From contig NC_087245.1 in the NCBI RefSeq assembly GCF_037042905.1, forward strand, positions 29,514,001 to 29,578,000: a stretch of DNA of 64,000 nt, written 5' to 3'. This document shows positions 50,401 to 58,139 of the stretch, in pieces (position 1 is the stretch's first letter; the number at the start of each line of letters is the position of its first letter). The stretch comes from Lytechinus pictus. Lineage: Eukaryota > Echinodermata > Echinoidea > Temnopleuroida > Toxopneustidae. The notes under the pieces are model-generated. The model was not told the origin of the DNA. It searched no databases and saw only the letters and a list, made by a program, of their open reading frames with translations. Position numbers and translations under genes: made by a program.

Positions 50401-50672
50401 TTACAAGACCTTGTGAGACCTTAATAATGATTGCAATTCACTGATTTTTTCTTGCAATGCCCCAATAGCTTTGATCATGCCCTACTATAATACACTCCTT
50501 CCTTTCATCCACCACGACCACTACCACCACCAAACCAACCACTCCAGCCTTGGACCCATCATCCTCATCACCACCTGCATCACCATTCATCACTATAGCA
50601 ATCGACATCCAGCCTCCTCACTCACCTCGAGCCCTTTTCAGGGTGCTTGCGTTTGACCGACGAGTTGTTCAT
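20302..50672 (-). CDS. NCOA: p160/SRC nuclear receptor coactivator (NCOA), 19 coding exons, 1923 aa
   Basis: Exons, 5' to 3': 50626-50672, 49485-49660, 48904-48998, 47899-47988, 35929-36019, 33524-33718, 32801-33037, 31982-32126, 30796-31703, 28146-29290, 27055-27783, 25939-26136, 25348-25416, 24020-24865, 23371-23658, 22157-22292, 21698-21867, 20788-20931, 20302-20364. They total 5772 nt with consistent phases. Domains: bHLH about 20-74, PAS-A about 100-180, PAS-B about 230-358, LXXLL boxes at 653-657, 732-736, 813-817 and 1917-1921, CBP/p300-binding region about 1054-1085, then a Gln/Gly/Met-rich tail. Family role: binds liganded nuclear receptors through LXXLL helices and recruits CBP/p300 in the nucleus. 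Vertebrates have NCOA1-3; I treat this as their echinoderm relative and do not assign a paralogue. It is about 480 residues longer than human proteins, mainly in low-complexity tracts. Confidence 0.94.
20375..20445. repeat. (GA)n/(CT)n microsatellite acting as polypyrimidine tract
   Basis: On the plus strand a GAGAGA-rich run. On the minus strand it is a continuous pyrimidine tract ending about 10 bases from the terminal-exon acceptor of NCOA. Confidence 0.8.
20788..20931 (-). CDS. NCOA: NCOA exon 18 (aa 1856-1903)
   Basis: Acceptor CCCCGCAG. Encodes [20 protein letters not shown], then [12 protein letters not shown] and ends GADE. LFRNQL resembles the LFPNQL near the end of human NCOA2. Donor GAG|GTAAAG leads to the terminal exon; without splicing the frame stays open for about 34 codons. 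Confidence 0.88.
21698..21867 (-). CDS. NCOA: NCOA exon 17 (aa 1799-1855)
   Basis: Acceptor TTCATTCAG, donor CAG|GTAATG. In the frame set by exon 16 it is open and reads [19 protein letters not shown], ending [16 protein letters not shown]. The other two frames conflict with phase. Confidence 0.88.
22157..22292 (-). CDS. NCOA: NCOA exon 16 (aa 1754-1798)
   Basis: Acceptor CACCTTGTAG, donor CCCA|GTAAGT. Encodes a Gly-rich start, then [18 protein letters not shown], a short amphipathic acidic segment that may be an activation helix (inference). Confidence 0.88.
22680..23265. repeat. Dispersed GAAAGAY repeat block in both orientations
   Basis: Ten copies of GAAAGA[C/T] on the plus strand (first at 22799, last at 23221) and five of [A/G]TCTTTCA, the inverse, clustered mainly at 22885-22975. 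An inverted pair CCATTCCACAG / CTGTGGAATGG sits at 22688 and 22784. Not a simple tandem array; possibly a foldback-type element. Confidence 0.7.
23371..23658 (-). CDS. NCOA: NCOA exon 15, Pro/Thr/Gln-rich (aa 1658-1753)
   Basis: Acceptor GAATACCAG, donor CAG|GTACCT, phase 0. Begins [20 protein letters not shown], followed by Thr and Gln runs, ending TASAPGQ. Low complexity; placed by phase and open frame. Confidence 0.86.
24020..24865 (-). CDS. NCOA: NCOA exon 14, Met/Gly/Pro/Gln-rich activation region (aa 1376-1657)
   Basis: Acceptor CATATCTAG, donor CAG|GTGAGT, phase 0, 282 codons open throughout. Starts [19 protein letters not shown] and is dominated by MG, GM, NP and GQ motifs. Composition fits the disordered C-terminal activation region of p160 proteins. 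No specific subdomain recognised. Confidence 0.9.
25348..25416 (-). CDS. NCOA: NCOA exon 13 (aa 1353-1375)
   Basis: Acceptor TTTGTTCAG, donor CAG|GTAACA, 69 nt, phase 0. Encodes [19 protein letters not shown], then VSIQ. No known motif; placed by phase and splice sites. Confidence 0.85.
25939..26136 (-). CDS. NCOA: NCOA exon 12, polyglutamine exon (aa 1287-1352)
   Basis: Acceptor CTCATGCAG, donor CAG|GTCGGT (slightly weak but GT and phase 0). A 66-codon exon with runs of 4, 7 and 19 Gln, the longest a mixed CAA/CAG tract, followed by [19 protein letters not shown]. It corresponds to the Gln-rich region of vertebrate p160 proteins (RQRQMHQQQQ). Confidence 0.88.
26323..26479. mobile_element. 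Complete foldback MITE (GGGGCC ends), 157 bp
   Basis: Near-perfect long hairpin: GTTTCATGAAGAGTTACAAC on the left pairs with the right arm ending in CTCTTTATGAAACAGGCCCC. The arms carry GGCAACTACCATGGTAACC, which resembles an RFX X-box half. A half copy lies at 15200-15291. Sits in the NCOA intron between exons 11 and 12. Confidence 0.85.
27055..27783 (-). CDS. NCOA: NCOA exon 11, CBP/p300-interaction domain (aa 1044-1286)
   Basis: Acceptor TTTCTCACAG, donor CAG|GTTAGT, phase 0. Residues about 1054-1085 read [16 protein letters not shown], then [10 protein letters not shown]. They align with the AD1 helices LLDQLHTLL and LEEIDRALGI that fold with the NCBD of CBP/p300. The rest is Gln/Met/Gly/Pro-rich and disordered-looking. 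Confidence 0.92.
28146..29290 (-). CDS. NCOA: NCOA exon 10, receptor-interaction region (aa 662-1043)
   Basis: Acceptor CCCTCACAG, donor GCT|GTAAGT. Contains KILGGLLEG (LXXLL at 732-736) and [13 protein letters not shown] (813-817), plus a degenerate LRNMM at 698-702. An acidic block with [19 protein letters not shown] follows, then a Gln/Gly/Met-rich stretch. These boxes are the family's docking helices for ligand-bound receptors. Confidence 0.92.
29591..30362. mobile_element. TIR element with poly-G/poly-C subterminal tracts, about 770 bp
   Basis: Left end has a G run followed by GTCAATTTGACCCC; right end has GTGTCAATTTGACCCC and a C run in inverted arrangement, outermost CTTAA...TTAAG. 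The interior is AT-rich with no coding region. Lies in the NCOA intron between exons 9 and 10. Confidence 0.6.
30796..31703 (-). CDS. NCOA: NCOA exon 9, Ser/Gly/Asn-rich region with first LXXLL box (aa 359-661)
   Basis: Acceptor GGTGTACAG, donor GATG|GTAAGT. Long Gly, Asn, Met and Gln-rich tracts, including a run GGGGVGG near the middle. The exon ends [13 protein letters not shown], a canonical LXXLL nuclear receptor box at residues 653-657 with acidic flanks. The low-complexity part has no close human counterpart. Confidence 0.9.
31756..31880. repeat. (ATC/ATT)n microsatellite
   Basis: Imperfect trinucleotide repeat just upstream of the NCOA exon 9 acceptor region. No gene. Confidence 0.9.
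31982..32126 (-). CDS. NCOA: NCOA exon 8, PAS-B end (aa 311-358)
   Basis: Acceptor TTTTTGAAG, donor ATGAG|GTGAGT. Encodes [20 protein letters not shown], then [11 protein letters not shown], like YRFSLSDGTLVAAQTK and QLVISLHMLHR in human NCOA2. Confidence 0.92.
32801..33037 (-). CDS. NCOA: NCOA exon 7, PAS-B (aa 232-310)
   Basis: Acceptor TTTCTGAAG, donor GAAG|GTGAGT. Encodes [19 protein letters not shown] and a conserved stretch including [20 protein letters not shown] and FKYCHA. CIARR corresponds to the CVARR motif of the family. Confidence 0.93.
33524..33718 (-). CDS. NCOA: NCOA exon 6, PAS-A end to PAS-B (aa 167-231)
   Basis: Acceptor TTGCTTGCAG, donor GCAG|GTATTG. Encodes [17 protein letters not shown] and [16 protein letters not shown], the counterpart of NSHTFNCRMLVKP and KYETMQCFAVSQPK. 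Confidence 0.94.
33992..34923. mobile_element. 932-bp MITE with four internal repeats carrying DR1 motifs
   Basis: TIR GTCTCACCTGCAT at 33992-34004, inverted as ATGCAGGTGAGAC at 34911-34923. Inside are four repeats of about 162-192 bp, each with a TTCATGAACTAG-like segment and TGACCTTTGACCT. That 13-mer is perfect at 34346, 34509 and 34701 and degenerate at 34184. A (GCC)n-like patch lies near the right end. No coding capacity. Located in the NCOA intron between exons 5 and 6. Confidence 0.8.
35395..35455. repeat. (TA)n microsatellite
   Basis: About 55 bases of near-pure TA dinucleotide repeat in an NCOA intron. Confidence 0.95.
35929..36019 (-). CDS. NCOA: NCOA exon 5, PAS-A continued (aa 137-166)
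   Basis: Acceptor TGTGTACAG, donor ACAG|GTTAGA. Encodes [20 protein letters not shown]; the HVGDH motif is invariant in p160 proteins. The intron upstream of this exon is about 11.9 kb, the largest between coding exons. Confidence 0.96.
36083..36380 (+). mobile_element. tRNA-derived SINE
   Basis: B box GGTTCAGGTCC near the 5' part, then the body shared with the other copies (GATAAATGGGTACCTGGTAG). Similar in layout to the copies at 38746 and 63017. Confidence 0.65.
36381..38745 (-). other. NCOA intron 4 segment
   Basis: AT-rich, with frequent ACATGTACATG-type words and a poly-C run near 37740-37753. No gene or RNA supported. Confidence 0.55.
38746..39035 (+). mobile_element. tRNA-derived SINE
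   Basis: B box GGGTTCCAATTCC, followed by the shared body CCACTCTCCACTCAGGTGTA and a tail CACCATATAAATGCTG with ATTATT repeats. Confidence 0.7.
39036..40919 (-). other. NCOA intron 4 segment
   Basis: AT-rich intron with no recognisable element or coding signal. Confidence 0.55.
40920..41230. promoter_or_regulatory. Intronic CpG-rich island in NCOA
   Basis: A sharply CpG-dense stretch of about 300 bp inside an 11.9-kb AT-rich intron, with GGCCGTTCGTTAGCGCCGCA and TTCCGCGATCTAATAAG. No long ORF and no TE arms. A minus-strand donor-like site (GCGGAAG|GTAATT) sits inside, so an alternative first exon is conceivable, as is an enhancer. Confidence 0.4.
41868..43213. mobile_element. Tc1/mariner-like MITE interrupted by a second TIR element
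   Basis: Left TIR CAGGGTATCCCACAAAAA and right TIR (inverted) CAATGTGTCTCACAAAAA, both continuing AAGGAAACC, flanked by TA at 41866-41867 and 43214-43215. No transposase. The middle (41995-42866) is another element, leaving about 475 bp of this one. Confidence 0.7.
41995..42866. mobile_element. TIR element nested in the mariner-like MITE
   Basis: Inverted ends GTGTTTATGCTTCCAC on both sides, then matching inner blocks around AATCAGCGTTTTCA and TTTCAGAACGCCGATCG. About 870 bp, no coding capacity. Target duplication not resolved. Confidence 0.65.
43214..45784 (-). other. NCOA intron 4 segment
   Basis: AT-rich intron. The one structured item is the 21-bp palindrome TAGGCGTCTTTAAGACGCCTA at 44140-44160, perhaps the end of a decayed TIR element. 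Confidence 0.5.
45785..45935 (-). mobile_element. tRNA-derived SINE fragment
   Basis: On the minus strand: GTCGTGGTGTAGCGACTTTG (A-box area), GTGTTCGAATG (B box), then the shared CCACTCTCCACCCAGGTACT body. Followed on the plus strand by a CT-rich simple repeat to about 46045. Confidence 0.65.
46395..46692. mobile_element. Foldback element (GGTGTTGCAAGAAA arms) with a nested SINE/LINE tail
   Basis: Arms GGTGTTGCAAGAAAATATTT and, inverted, GGTGTTGCAAGAAACCTGCA, each with TTGCAATCRATTGCA. The centre contains GATGGCGCTATATAAATGCC and (ATT)n, the typical tail of a retroposon, suggesting a nested insertion. Confidence 0.65.
46770..47001. mobile_element. Foldback element (TTGGGTGATTTCAAGT ends)
   Basis: TTGGGTGATTTCAAGTTC at the left and GACTTGAAATCACCCAA at the right, with inner inverted GGTGTTGGTGTT / AACACCAACAC. 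Length 232 bp. Confidence 0.75.
47899..47988 (-). CDS. NCOA: NCOA exon 4, PAS-A start (aa 107-136)
   Basis: Acceptor TTATTTTAG, donor CAG|GTAATG, phase 0. Encodes [20 protein letters not shown], then [10 protein letters not shown], matching ALDGFFFVVN and SENVTQYL in vertebrates. Confidence 0.96.
48292..48431. mobile_element. Foldback MITE (GGGGCTCGTTGCAGAA ends), 140 bp
   Basis: Left arm GGGGCTCGTTGCAGAAAGAG and right arm ending TTCTGCAACAGGCCCC, with internal complementarity over about 40 bases. In the NCOA intron between exons 3 and 4. Confidence 0.65.
48904..48998 (-). CDS. NCOA: NCOA exon 3, bHLH-PAS linker (aa 75-106)
   Basis: Acceptor TCATGTAG, donor GAG|GTACGT. Encodes [20 protein letters not shown], ending SLGSVLLE, aligned with the VSSTGQ linker of human NCOA2. 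Confidence 0.92.
49485..49660 (-). CDS. NCOA: NCOA exon 2, bHLH (aa 16-74)
   Basis: Acceptor TTGGTCAG, donor CAGG|GTATGT. Encodes [20 protein letters not shown], then [20 protein letters not shown]. The KPDKCA(I/L)L(K/Q)ET helix-2 signature is specific to p160 coactivators. Confidence 0.97.
50232..50463. mobile_element. Foldback element related to 46395-46692
   Basis: Left arm GGGAGTGTTGCAAAAAAATA with TTTGCAATCAATTGCAAAT; right arm ends TTTTCTTGCAATGCCCC. Same family as the element at 46395, without the nested tail. Confidence 0.65.
50626..50672 (-). CDS. NCOA: NCOA coding exon 1 (aa 1-15)
   Basis: ATG at 50672-50670 follows AAGCAAG and opens [15 protein letters not shown]. Basic residues just before the bHLH match the family. 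Donor CGAG|GTGAGT, phase 2. No upstream in-frame ATG was seen in the short 5'UTR piece. Confidence 0.85.
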
Positions 50673-50768
50673 CTTGCTTCCGGGGGTTTAACTTGCGCCT
50701 CCGGAATCAGCTAGGCAACGGTGGATCGCGAGGGTATGGGGCACGAATCGACCAAGAATGGCACAGAC
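50673..50768 (-). other. NCOA: NCOA 5'UTR part of the start-codon exon
   Basis: A plausible acceptor (CATGATGCAG, with a T/C-rich tract upstream) places the exon start at 50768, leaving 96 non-coding bases before ATG. The first non-coding exon and promoter were not found. Confidence 0.5.
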
Positions 50769-53700
50769 CTGCATCATGAAGATGTGGAATGGAGGATAGA
50801 AGAAGAACGTGGATGAATTCACTTGAAAAAAAATATTTAAAAGGCTTGTTTAAATTATATCTTAAACATGAAAAGGGCTTATCATAAGTCCACTCTTATA
50901 TATATATATATATATATACATATATGAGTAAATATGTCACAAATATCACATTGAACAGTGTTAGGGTGAATGACATGTGTTTAGAGGGCTGAATCATCAT
51001 CCCACACAATTATTAAGAAACTCCTGATCTGAATGAAATATTGTAGGAGTGATCTTGTCTAGTATTCAAAGCAAAAAGTGTTGTGTTAACCGGTGTTCAT
51101 AATTATAGGACAACACAAGCCATTTCTCTCTGGTGTTAAATCTAGTGTTAGTTCAACACCCATGGGTGTTACTGAAAAACCTTAGATCACTTACTTTAAC
51201 ATTCTGAACTGAAATGTGTAATCCTCTAGGGACATGAACTGGTGTCAGTTTAAACACCCAAGATTTAACAGTATAAAATTGTTGAATGCATTTTGTATTA
51301 AAAAGAAAATTAGTGGCATAAAAAACTACATGTCAAAGCAATATCATCATAAACCTTTAAATAACTTGGTAAACATAAACACAGATGTGTGTTCTCAAAC
51401 CAAAAAGGATAAACTTTAAATACTGTTTTTACTTGATCATTACAAGATAAGTTCCAATCGTCTGCAAGATTTGCAAAAAAAATGATCTCCCTTCCATTTT
51501 CATGATTTATTATGCAGATACATGCACTGTATCCTTGCTGCTATAATAAAAGTTACCTTGCATTTAAGGAAGACCAGAATCATCAAGCAACCGCATCTCA
51601 AATTTTAATAGTGCACTCACATTACCACAAAGCCACAAGACCAATTTAGCACTTCATGGTTCTGTATGTTATCTGGAGAGTGACTGACATTTGACATAAC
51701 TTTGTAAAGAACATTGCAGAAGACACACATTTCTCCCCACTGCGTGAATCTCAAAGTTCACTCATCATATACTGTACTACATACACGCTTTGTACCTATT
51801 GAGAGTCTCCATTCAGTTTTAAACTGATAAGGGAAAATGAAATGAGGCGAGTAGATGTAGTAGCTCAAAATAATATGGAACCCAAAGAATTTTGAAAAAA
51901 GATCAATTGTTCTTTGAAAGTGCCATCGGATGAACATTTTCATGAAGCATATCTTGTCTGTGATTTCTTCTTATCAAAAAAAAAAAAAAGCTTTTAACAA
52001 ATCAGATGCAAGGATTTCAGTAGCTTTTCACAGTAATCGTTGACAAAATGCTTCAGGAAATGCTTTATGTCCCATAATTCTCAAGAGATTTAATTGTACC
52101 ATGGTACAAAACCATTGTTTATGCAGATTTCTTGTACATGTAATATCAATCTTCCCATTTAGCACAAAATGTGCATTCAAATTTTATTTGGATTGACTCC
52201 ATGGTGTATGCAATTAATCAAGTACAAAAATCTGCATAGTCCATGAGTTTGGACCATGGTACAATTGAAACCACTTTCGAGAATACGGGCCTATGGGTTA
52301 CAAATTGAGTTTAATACCAGTATTAATATCAATGGAGCATCACAAGTATCTTGGCAAGATGCACAAAGAACATAATAAATGCCAATGGTTTGCGTAAATG
52401 CAAGACTGTACATACGCCATTTTGTGTACAGATATTTTCACGGTTGGGGAATATTCTGGAAAATTTCACAACTTTTGTGATGTTTCCATTTGAGTCAATG
52501 ACCATGTTCCAAAGCAAACATTTTTTCAATATTTGATGCACAGAATTTGTAAAAAATAAAACAATCATGGCGAGAATTACAGTACATAAAGTATAAATAA
52601 ATATTGCATTTTAACTTTATATGCAGATACACTGTATAGCAATATTGAACATGGCATCGCTTTAGAAAAATGAGAAATGACAATATATATGCAAGTCTTA
52701 TATTATCACAAACCCAAAATGAGATAAATTTGTTTTGTGGCTGACACCATTTTAACTAGGATCGAAAGCTTAGGCCCCTTTTGACTTTCTAATTTACTCC
52801 ATTGGCTCTCTTTTATTAGATAAGCAGTTTTCAGCAGCTTCTTTTTACCATTTTAACTAGTCAGCCTTATAGAAATGTGTACGCACATTTGATGACATAC
52901 AATTTCATCTATTTGCTGCATTGATATATCTAGATGCATTTAGAATGAAAGTGAGCCAGATTCTGCCGCAATATTCTTGCCAAGCCCAGATATGTTGAAA
53001 ACCCAATCAATATGTATGCACATTTTAAAGACTTACAATTTCATCTATTCTACAGAATGCTTTTTCTCCATTGATAAATGCATGCATTTAGAAAGAAAAT
53101 GAGCAAAGATTCTTCAAAAATACAGTATTCTTGCCAAACCCAGACATGTTGAAAGCCGACATACAATTTCATCTATAGAATGCCTTTTCTCCGTTGATAA
53201 AGGCATGCATTTCGAATGAAAGTGCTCAGCAAGATTCTACCAGAATATTCTTGCCAAGCCCAGACATGTTGGAAACTCAATAAAATGATTCCATTGTCGT
53301 ATTCAGAGGAGGAATATGAATATTTTTTTTTCTTCTGCACCAAACCAGTAAACATTTGCATAGCTGCTGTGATGGAATCGTTGCCCAGTTACAAGCATTT
53401 TCATGAATTCTTTATGGGTTTTATATCACAGGTATTGCGTCAGTAGCTGAACTGGATCATGTAATGGGATGGCATGGTAGATATCATAGATTCTAGGCTC
53501 TTCCTCGACACGTCTGCATTAATTCTAAACCATCTTCCCAACCAATAGGGATGGAGACATGTACTGTACATGTAGCAAGTGGCTTTATATTATGTGTAGC
53601 CAAGAGAACAGAAGCCAGAGAGGCTACTAAAAAACAGCACAAAATGGTGACAACATTTCCATATTTGTTTATCATACACTGACTGATTTCACTATTGCAA

Positions 53701-54769
53701 AAATAAAAGTTAACTTAGAATCTTATACCTGATATTGCTTGATGACCAAATGAAAAGGTTCTTGGGTGGTTTCTTTTTCCTTTTTATTTTTCTACATTGT
53801 AGTGTGTCAATTCCTGTAATATTCATGTAGATGAATTTCACCATATAACCACTAAACTGCCATGACCATGGACCGTTGATATGACCAATTTTGATCTGTA
53901 TACACTGAACAAACCCCTCCCCCCCAAAAAAAAATAATAATAATTAATTTTTAAAAAAATTTGCCACAATTAAAGTTGATTCAGTGGTGTATGAATTTAC
54001 CAATGGCTCTTCAACATCTTAAATCTGTAGTAAATAATCAATAAGCTTTTACTACATACCAAACTACAGTACCAAATGGTACTTAAGTTTTCAAATCCAC
54101 ATAGCCCCAAGCATAGCATACCTTGCCAGTCTGGAGGTATTTGTCCCCATTTTGAAAGTGACAGCACCAAAATAAAAACTGCTACCAATGCTGACGTCAA
54201 TGCCAGTGAGTGAAACCATCAGAGGTAAAACGGTCAACCCTTAAATCAGTGACCTCAATGCTGTTATTTATCATGCAAGGCAGTTCTTGCTTGTCCCTGT
54301 AAAATGCTAACCCAGATGCAAAGATGCACAGCACATGACATTTGGTCACTCCATGATTTTTTTGTAAGATAGCTGCAGGAAAATTTCTATGGACAAAGCC
54401 AAACATCTACTTATGAAAGATACTGAATTTGTAATAAAGAATCATAGTTTATTAGCTATCATAGCCATTGCATACCTCCAAACAATAAAAACAGGGACAT
54501 AGGATAACCTAATAAATAAATACATGTATTAGGGACCTTGCTGAATTTTTCTACACAACCCTATGGGCAAACTTACACAAAATAGGGACACAGGGTCATT
54601 ATGGGTAAAAAATGCTGTTTTCTTTCCCAAAATAGGCACTGTCCCAATCAAAAAGGAAAAGTTGGCAAGTATGGAATTACTTGCCATAAACTGAGGATTG
54701 TCTTTAATATAGATACTTTAAGATACTCATCCTCTGTTATAAAGCCCAATTGACTCTCCCCAGTCCACA
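50769..54769 (-). other. Sequence upstream of NCOA start exon (probable 5' intron)
   Basis: AT-rich. Contains a (TA)n run at about 50897-50920 and a cluster of GGTGTT/AACACC words with a perfect 16-bp palindrome AACACCCATGGGTGTT at 51155-51170. No promoter, first exon or other gene could be supported. The 5'UTR acceptor at 50769 implies that this is intronic. Confidence 0.5.
52885..53290. repeat. Imperfect tandem triplication, unit about 120-154 bp
   Basis: ATTCTTGCCAARCCCAGAYA recurs at 52973, 53127 and 53247, each preceded by TACAATTTCATCTAT and a TTTAGAATGAAAGTGAG-like segment. No coding meaning. Confidence 0.8.
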
Positions 54770-54859
54770 CATTTATCAGAACTCATAGAACCATATACAT
54801 GTAACCCAAGATGTAACCTTCAATCATCCTCACAACATCTTCTCACTGTTCCCTCCACA

Positions 54860-55245
54860 AATAAAAATACATATGGTCAAGGTGCCCTTTCTTTATCTGC
54901 CCCTGTACTCTGGAATTCTCTACCATTAAATATAAGAACTGCACCATCCTTCCCCATATTCAAATCTAGATGCTTAAAACTCACTTATTTTCAAAATAAT
55001 GTTTATAATGTTCAATATATTATGTTGTGAAATATTGTAAGTTTTCATTTCACGTAACTTTTATGTATTGATTTAATTTGTTCTAATTTGCATTAAATAT
55101 TTTTTGTTAAAGGTTTAGGCTTATTAGATAATTTAGATAAGGTCTAATGCATAATTTAGTAATTAAATATATTCTGTAAAGTGCATAGTCTTTGACTATT
55201 ATGTACTATATAAATTTCAAATATTATTATTATAATTATAGATTT
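54860..55245 (+). pseudogene. 3' end of a CR1-like non-LTR retrotransposon (5'-truncated relic)
   Basis: In one frame 54872-55010 reads YGQGALSLSAPVLWNSLPLN, then a segment with FPIFKSRCLKLTYF. The motif SAPxLWNSLP followed by an F(K)xxLKTxLF-like helix is the C-terminus of CR1/L2-type reverse transcriptases. The tail has TACTATATAAATTTC and an ATTATT repeat. Only the last part of the ORF remains. Confidence 0.7.
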
Positions 55246-56793
55246 ACCAAGCTGTGAATATAAAAAGTCCGACAAGCATGAATGTTCTGCCACATGCTGC
55301 GAGGCACAAAATAAAATAGGCATCCAACAAACACTACTAGTAATCAAATTGCATGAAAGCATCTAATCTCATTTTCAAATTCAATATGTACATGACAAAG
55401 TATCTTTAATTGTATTTAACTGTAATATTAATCTTCATCAATGCACAATCAGAAAACATCCCCCAACACACCACAAAATGTACTTAATAATTTTCAAAGA
55501 ATCAATAATTGAGAAAAATGCATTATCCTGCTTCATTTCATCCTCTGCTCTGTTCTGAAAAAGAGTCATGTAAAATACCAATTCCTTTTTATAGCAAAAC
55601 TCTGTACAGTATTCCAATATTACATACTATATTTCCTATCAATGTATAACATTGAAATTTATGTCTTGAGAGTTCTGGGTTTTTTTAATTCTGTTTTCAA
55701 TATGGATCAATGAATGAATCTGAAGCCTAAACTGAATACAAATATTACAGAAATGTTATGTAGATCAAGTACATGAACTGGATCGCTCTGCTCTCATTTT
55801 AGACATGAGAAAGCTATAGATGAGAATCCACAGGAGGGACAATTAACCGACATTCCGACTCCTGAAGCTAAAATCCCATCCCTCTGCATCTATGCTGCCG
55901 CATTTCATTGACACAATTTGTTCACCTTTCAGCCAAAGTAACGCTCTCTTCGCAATTGGAAATTATATCATCAAGCAGCAAACCCAGAAACCTAATTTCC
56001 ACAAAAGGGGGACGATGATCGCTTTCAACAATTCCACATGTCACGGGTATTGTTTATAGCAGAGGATTCATTGGTGTGATTATGATTTTTTTTTTAATTG
56101 CTAACGAATGCGTCACACTCTGGATCTGCCTGTTTGTTGAATTATTGGTTGTTATGCAACTGATTTGTTTCTGTACAACGAGAATGCATGCTTAACACCA
56201 CAAAATTGGGGGGGTTTTAATGATAGATGAAATGGTTGTCCCAATTTCATTACTTTAACGATAAGGCCTACACACTGAGGATAGTTCGTTTATATGTACA
56301 AATAGGTTTAATCACAAAATATTTAAGTCATGTTAATAAACTGAACATTTTATGATTACACACTGGAAAAGGCTGTATTTGCTGGGAAAATTTAAATAGC
56401 TCCATCAAAGCAGGTTTGAATGTAAATTCCAATTATGATAACAACCATGGAATAAATTTGAATAGAATCCAAAATAAATGACCACCTAATAAAGTGCTTA
56501 TTAAAAGATGTGCCAAATGTTTGTGGTAGGAAATAAGTAATTGCCGAGTAGTATGTAGAATAGCATGACATTCTGATGGATTGAGGAGTCTTTAAAAATG
56601 TAAAAAATATTTTTATTTGCGTTCTTGATTTTCAGTCTTGGTTCCCTTTTCCCACAGCACTTGATGTCAAAACGAAACAATGTCAAGCTAATCGCTAGCT
56701 AGCAGATAGCTGGGTAAGCTTGCAATAGGAATGCTGATACATAATCAAGCAATCTTATAGCATGTATCTTTGATCTAGCTTGCGATCGCTTAT
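55246..56793. other. Probable NCOA 5' intron or intergenic DNA
   Basis: AT-rich, no element or coding signal recognised. Confidence 0.5.
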
Positions 56794-57224
56794 TTATACC
56801 GTGTTTACACGCTGCATCGGCTCGCGGTTCTGAACCGCGAGCCGATGCAGAATCGGCTTTTTCATTGCATGTAAACGCGATTAACTTGCATCGGCTCTCG
56901 GTTCAGAATCGACAATGTTGCACCACCAAAGTAGTAGGTTCAGAACCGCGAGCCGATGCAGAATCGGCTTTTTTACTACGTGTAAACAGAAAGCCGATTC
57001 TGCATCGGCAATTTCATTTACTTTACCATTATGACGTACTTCAAAGCGCACGTATCCAGCGTTGTCTTTATTATAGTCGATTTGACAGTCACATAGGCTC
57101 AATACACCAACCTAGAAATGTTCTTTCCGATGAAGTTTTTTTCTTGATTCGTGTTCCTATGGGGTCCTAGAACAAATTCAGATTGGTTGCCCAAAGTTGC
57201 CGTTTGGGCAATTTTGCTAATTTG

Positions 57225-57720
57225 CATAAATCCAAAATGGCCGCCAGATGAATCTTGAAAACCTAACTTTTGAACCCCTTGACCCAAAATGATGAGTAAT
57301 GACTAATTTTAGGGGTTTATGGGTGTGTAGAACAGATTTTTATTATCATTTTTGCAATATAAGGTCATCTTCAGGTCAAATCCAAGATGGCCGCCAGATG
57401 CCATTCTGAAAAATTGACTTTTGATCCTCTTGCCCCAGAATGACGAGTTATACCTCTGTTTGTGGGTTTTGTGGTGTGTATAATCTCTTTCTGCTATCTA
57501 TTTTGCAATATAATGTCATCTTCAGGTCAAATCCAAGATGGCCGCCAGAAGATGCCATTTTGAAAAATAAACTTCTGAACCCTTTGTCCCAGAATCATGA
57601 TTAATACCCATTTCCGTGAGTTATTTGGTGATTCCATTTCTGTTAATAATTTTACAATATTAGATCATATTCAGGTCAAATCTAACATGTCCAAGATGGC
57701 CGCTAAACGCAATATAAAAA
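57225..57720. repeat. Left subterminal tandem repeats, about 152-bp unit, with AAGATGGCCGCC
   Basis: Repeats of TTCAGGTCAAATCCAAGATGG followed by CCGCCAGATG, at 57363 and 57515, with partial copies before and after. The core resembles the YY1 motif AAGATGGCGGC. Confidence 0.8.
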
Positions 57721-58139
57721 AAAACTACTTCCCGTGACTATTGAACCTTGAAAAAGTACTCTCTCTACAAGCGTACACGCTGTCCTGAGGTTAGTATTAT
57801 GTGTAGGAGATCATGTAAGGGAATTTCAGTAAGAATTATTAATTTCTTTTAATCACTCGATTTTTAGTTCGAGGTCAAATCATGTCTAAGATGATCAGAT
57901 GGTTGATAGATTTCGTCATTAATCGCTCACTTTAGAATGAAACCATTCAAGGTTTTGGCAATGATCTATTTCGGGAGTTCTAATTCTTGTTTATGTCCAA
58001 CCGTACTTTTCTAGAGAAAGGACTTCTATTATTGAATTAAAAAGTGATTTCTCCGTATTTTTCAGAAAAATAGTTAAGTCATTACCTTCCTTTATAACTA
58101 TCATTGGACCTTTTGTCCTGACAAGAGCCATTGACTTGG

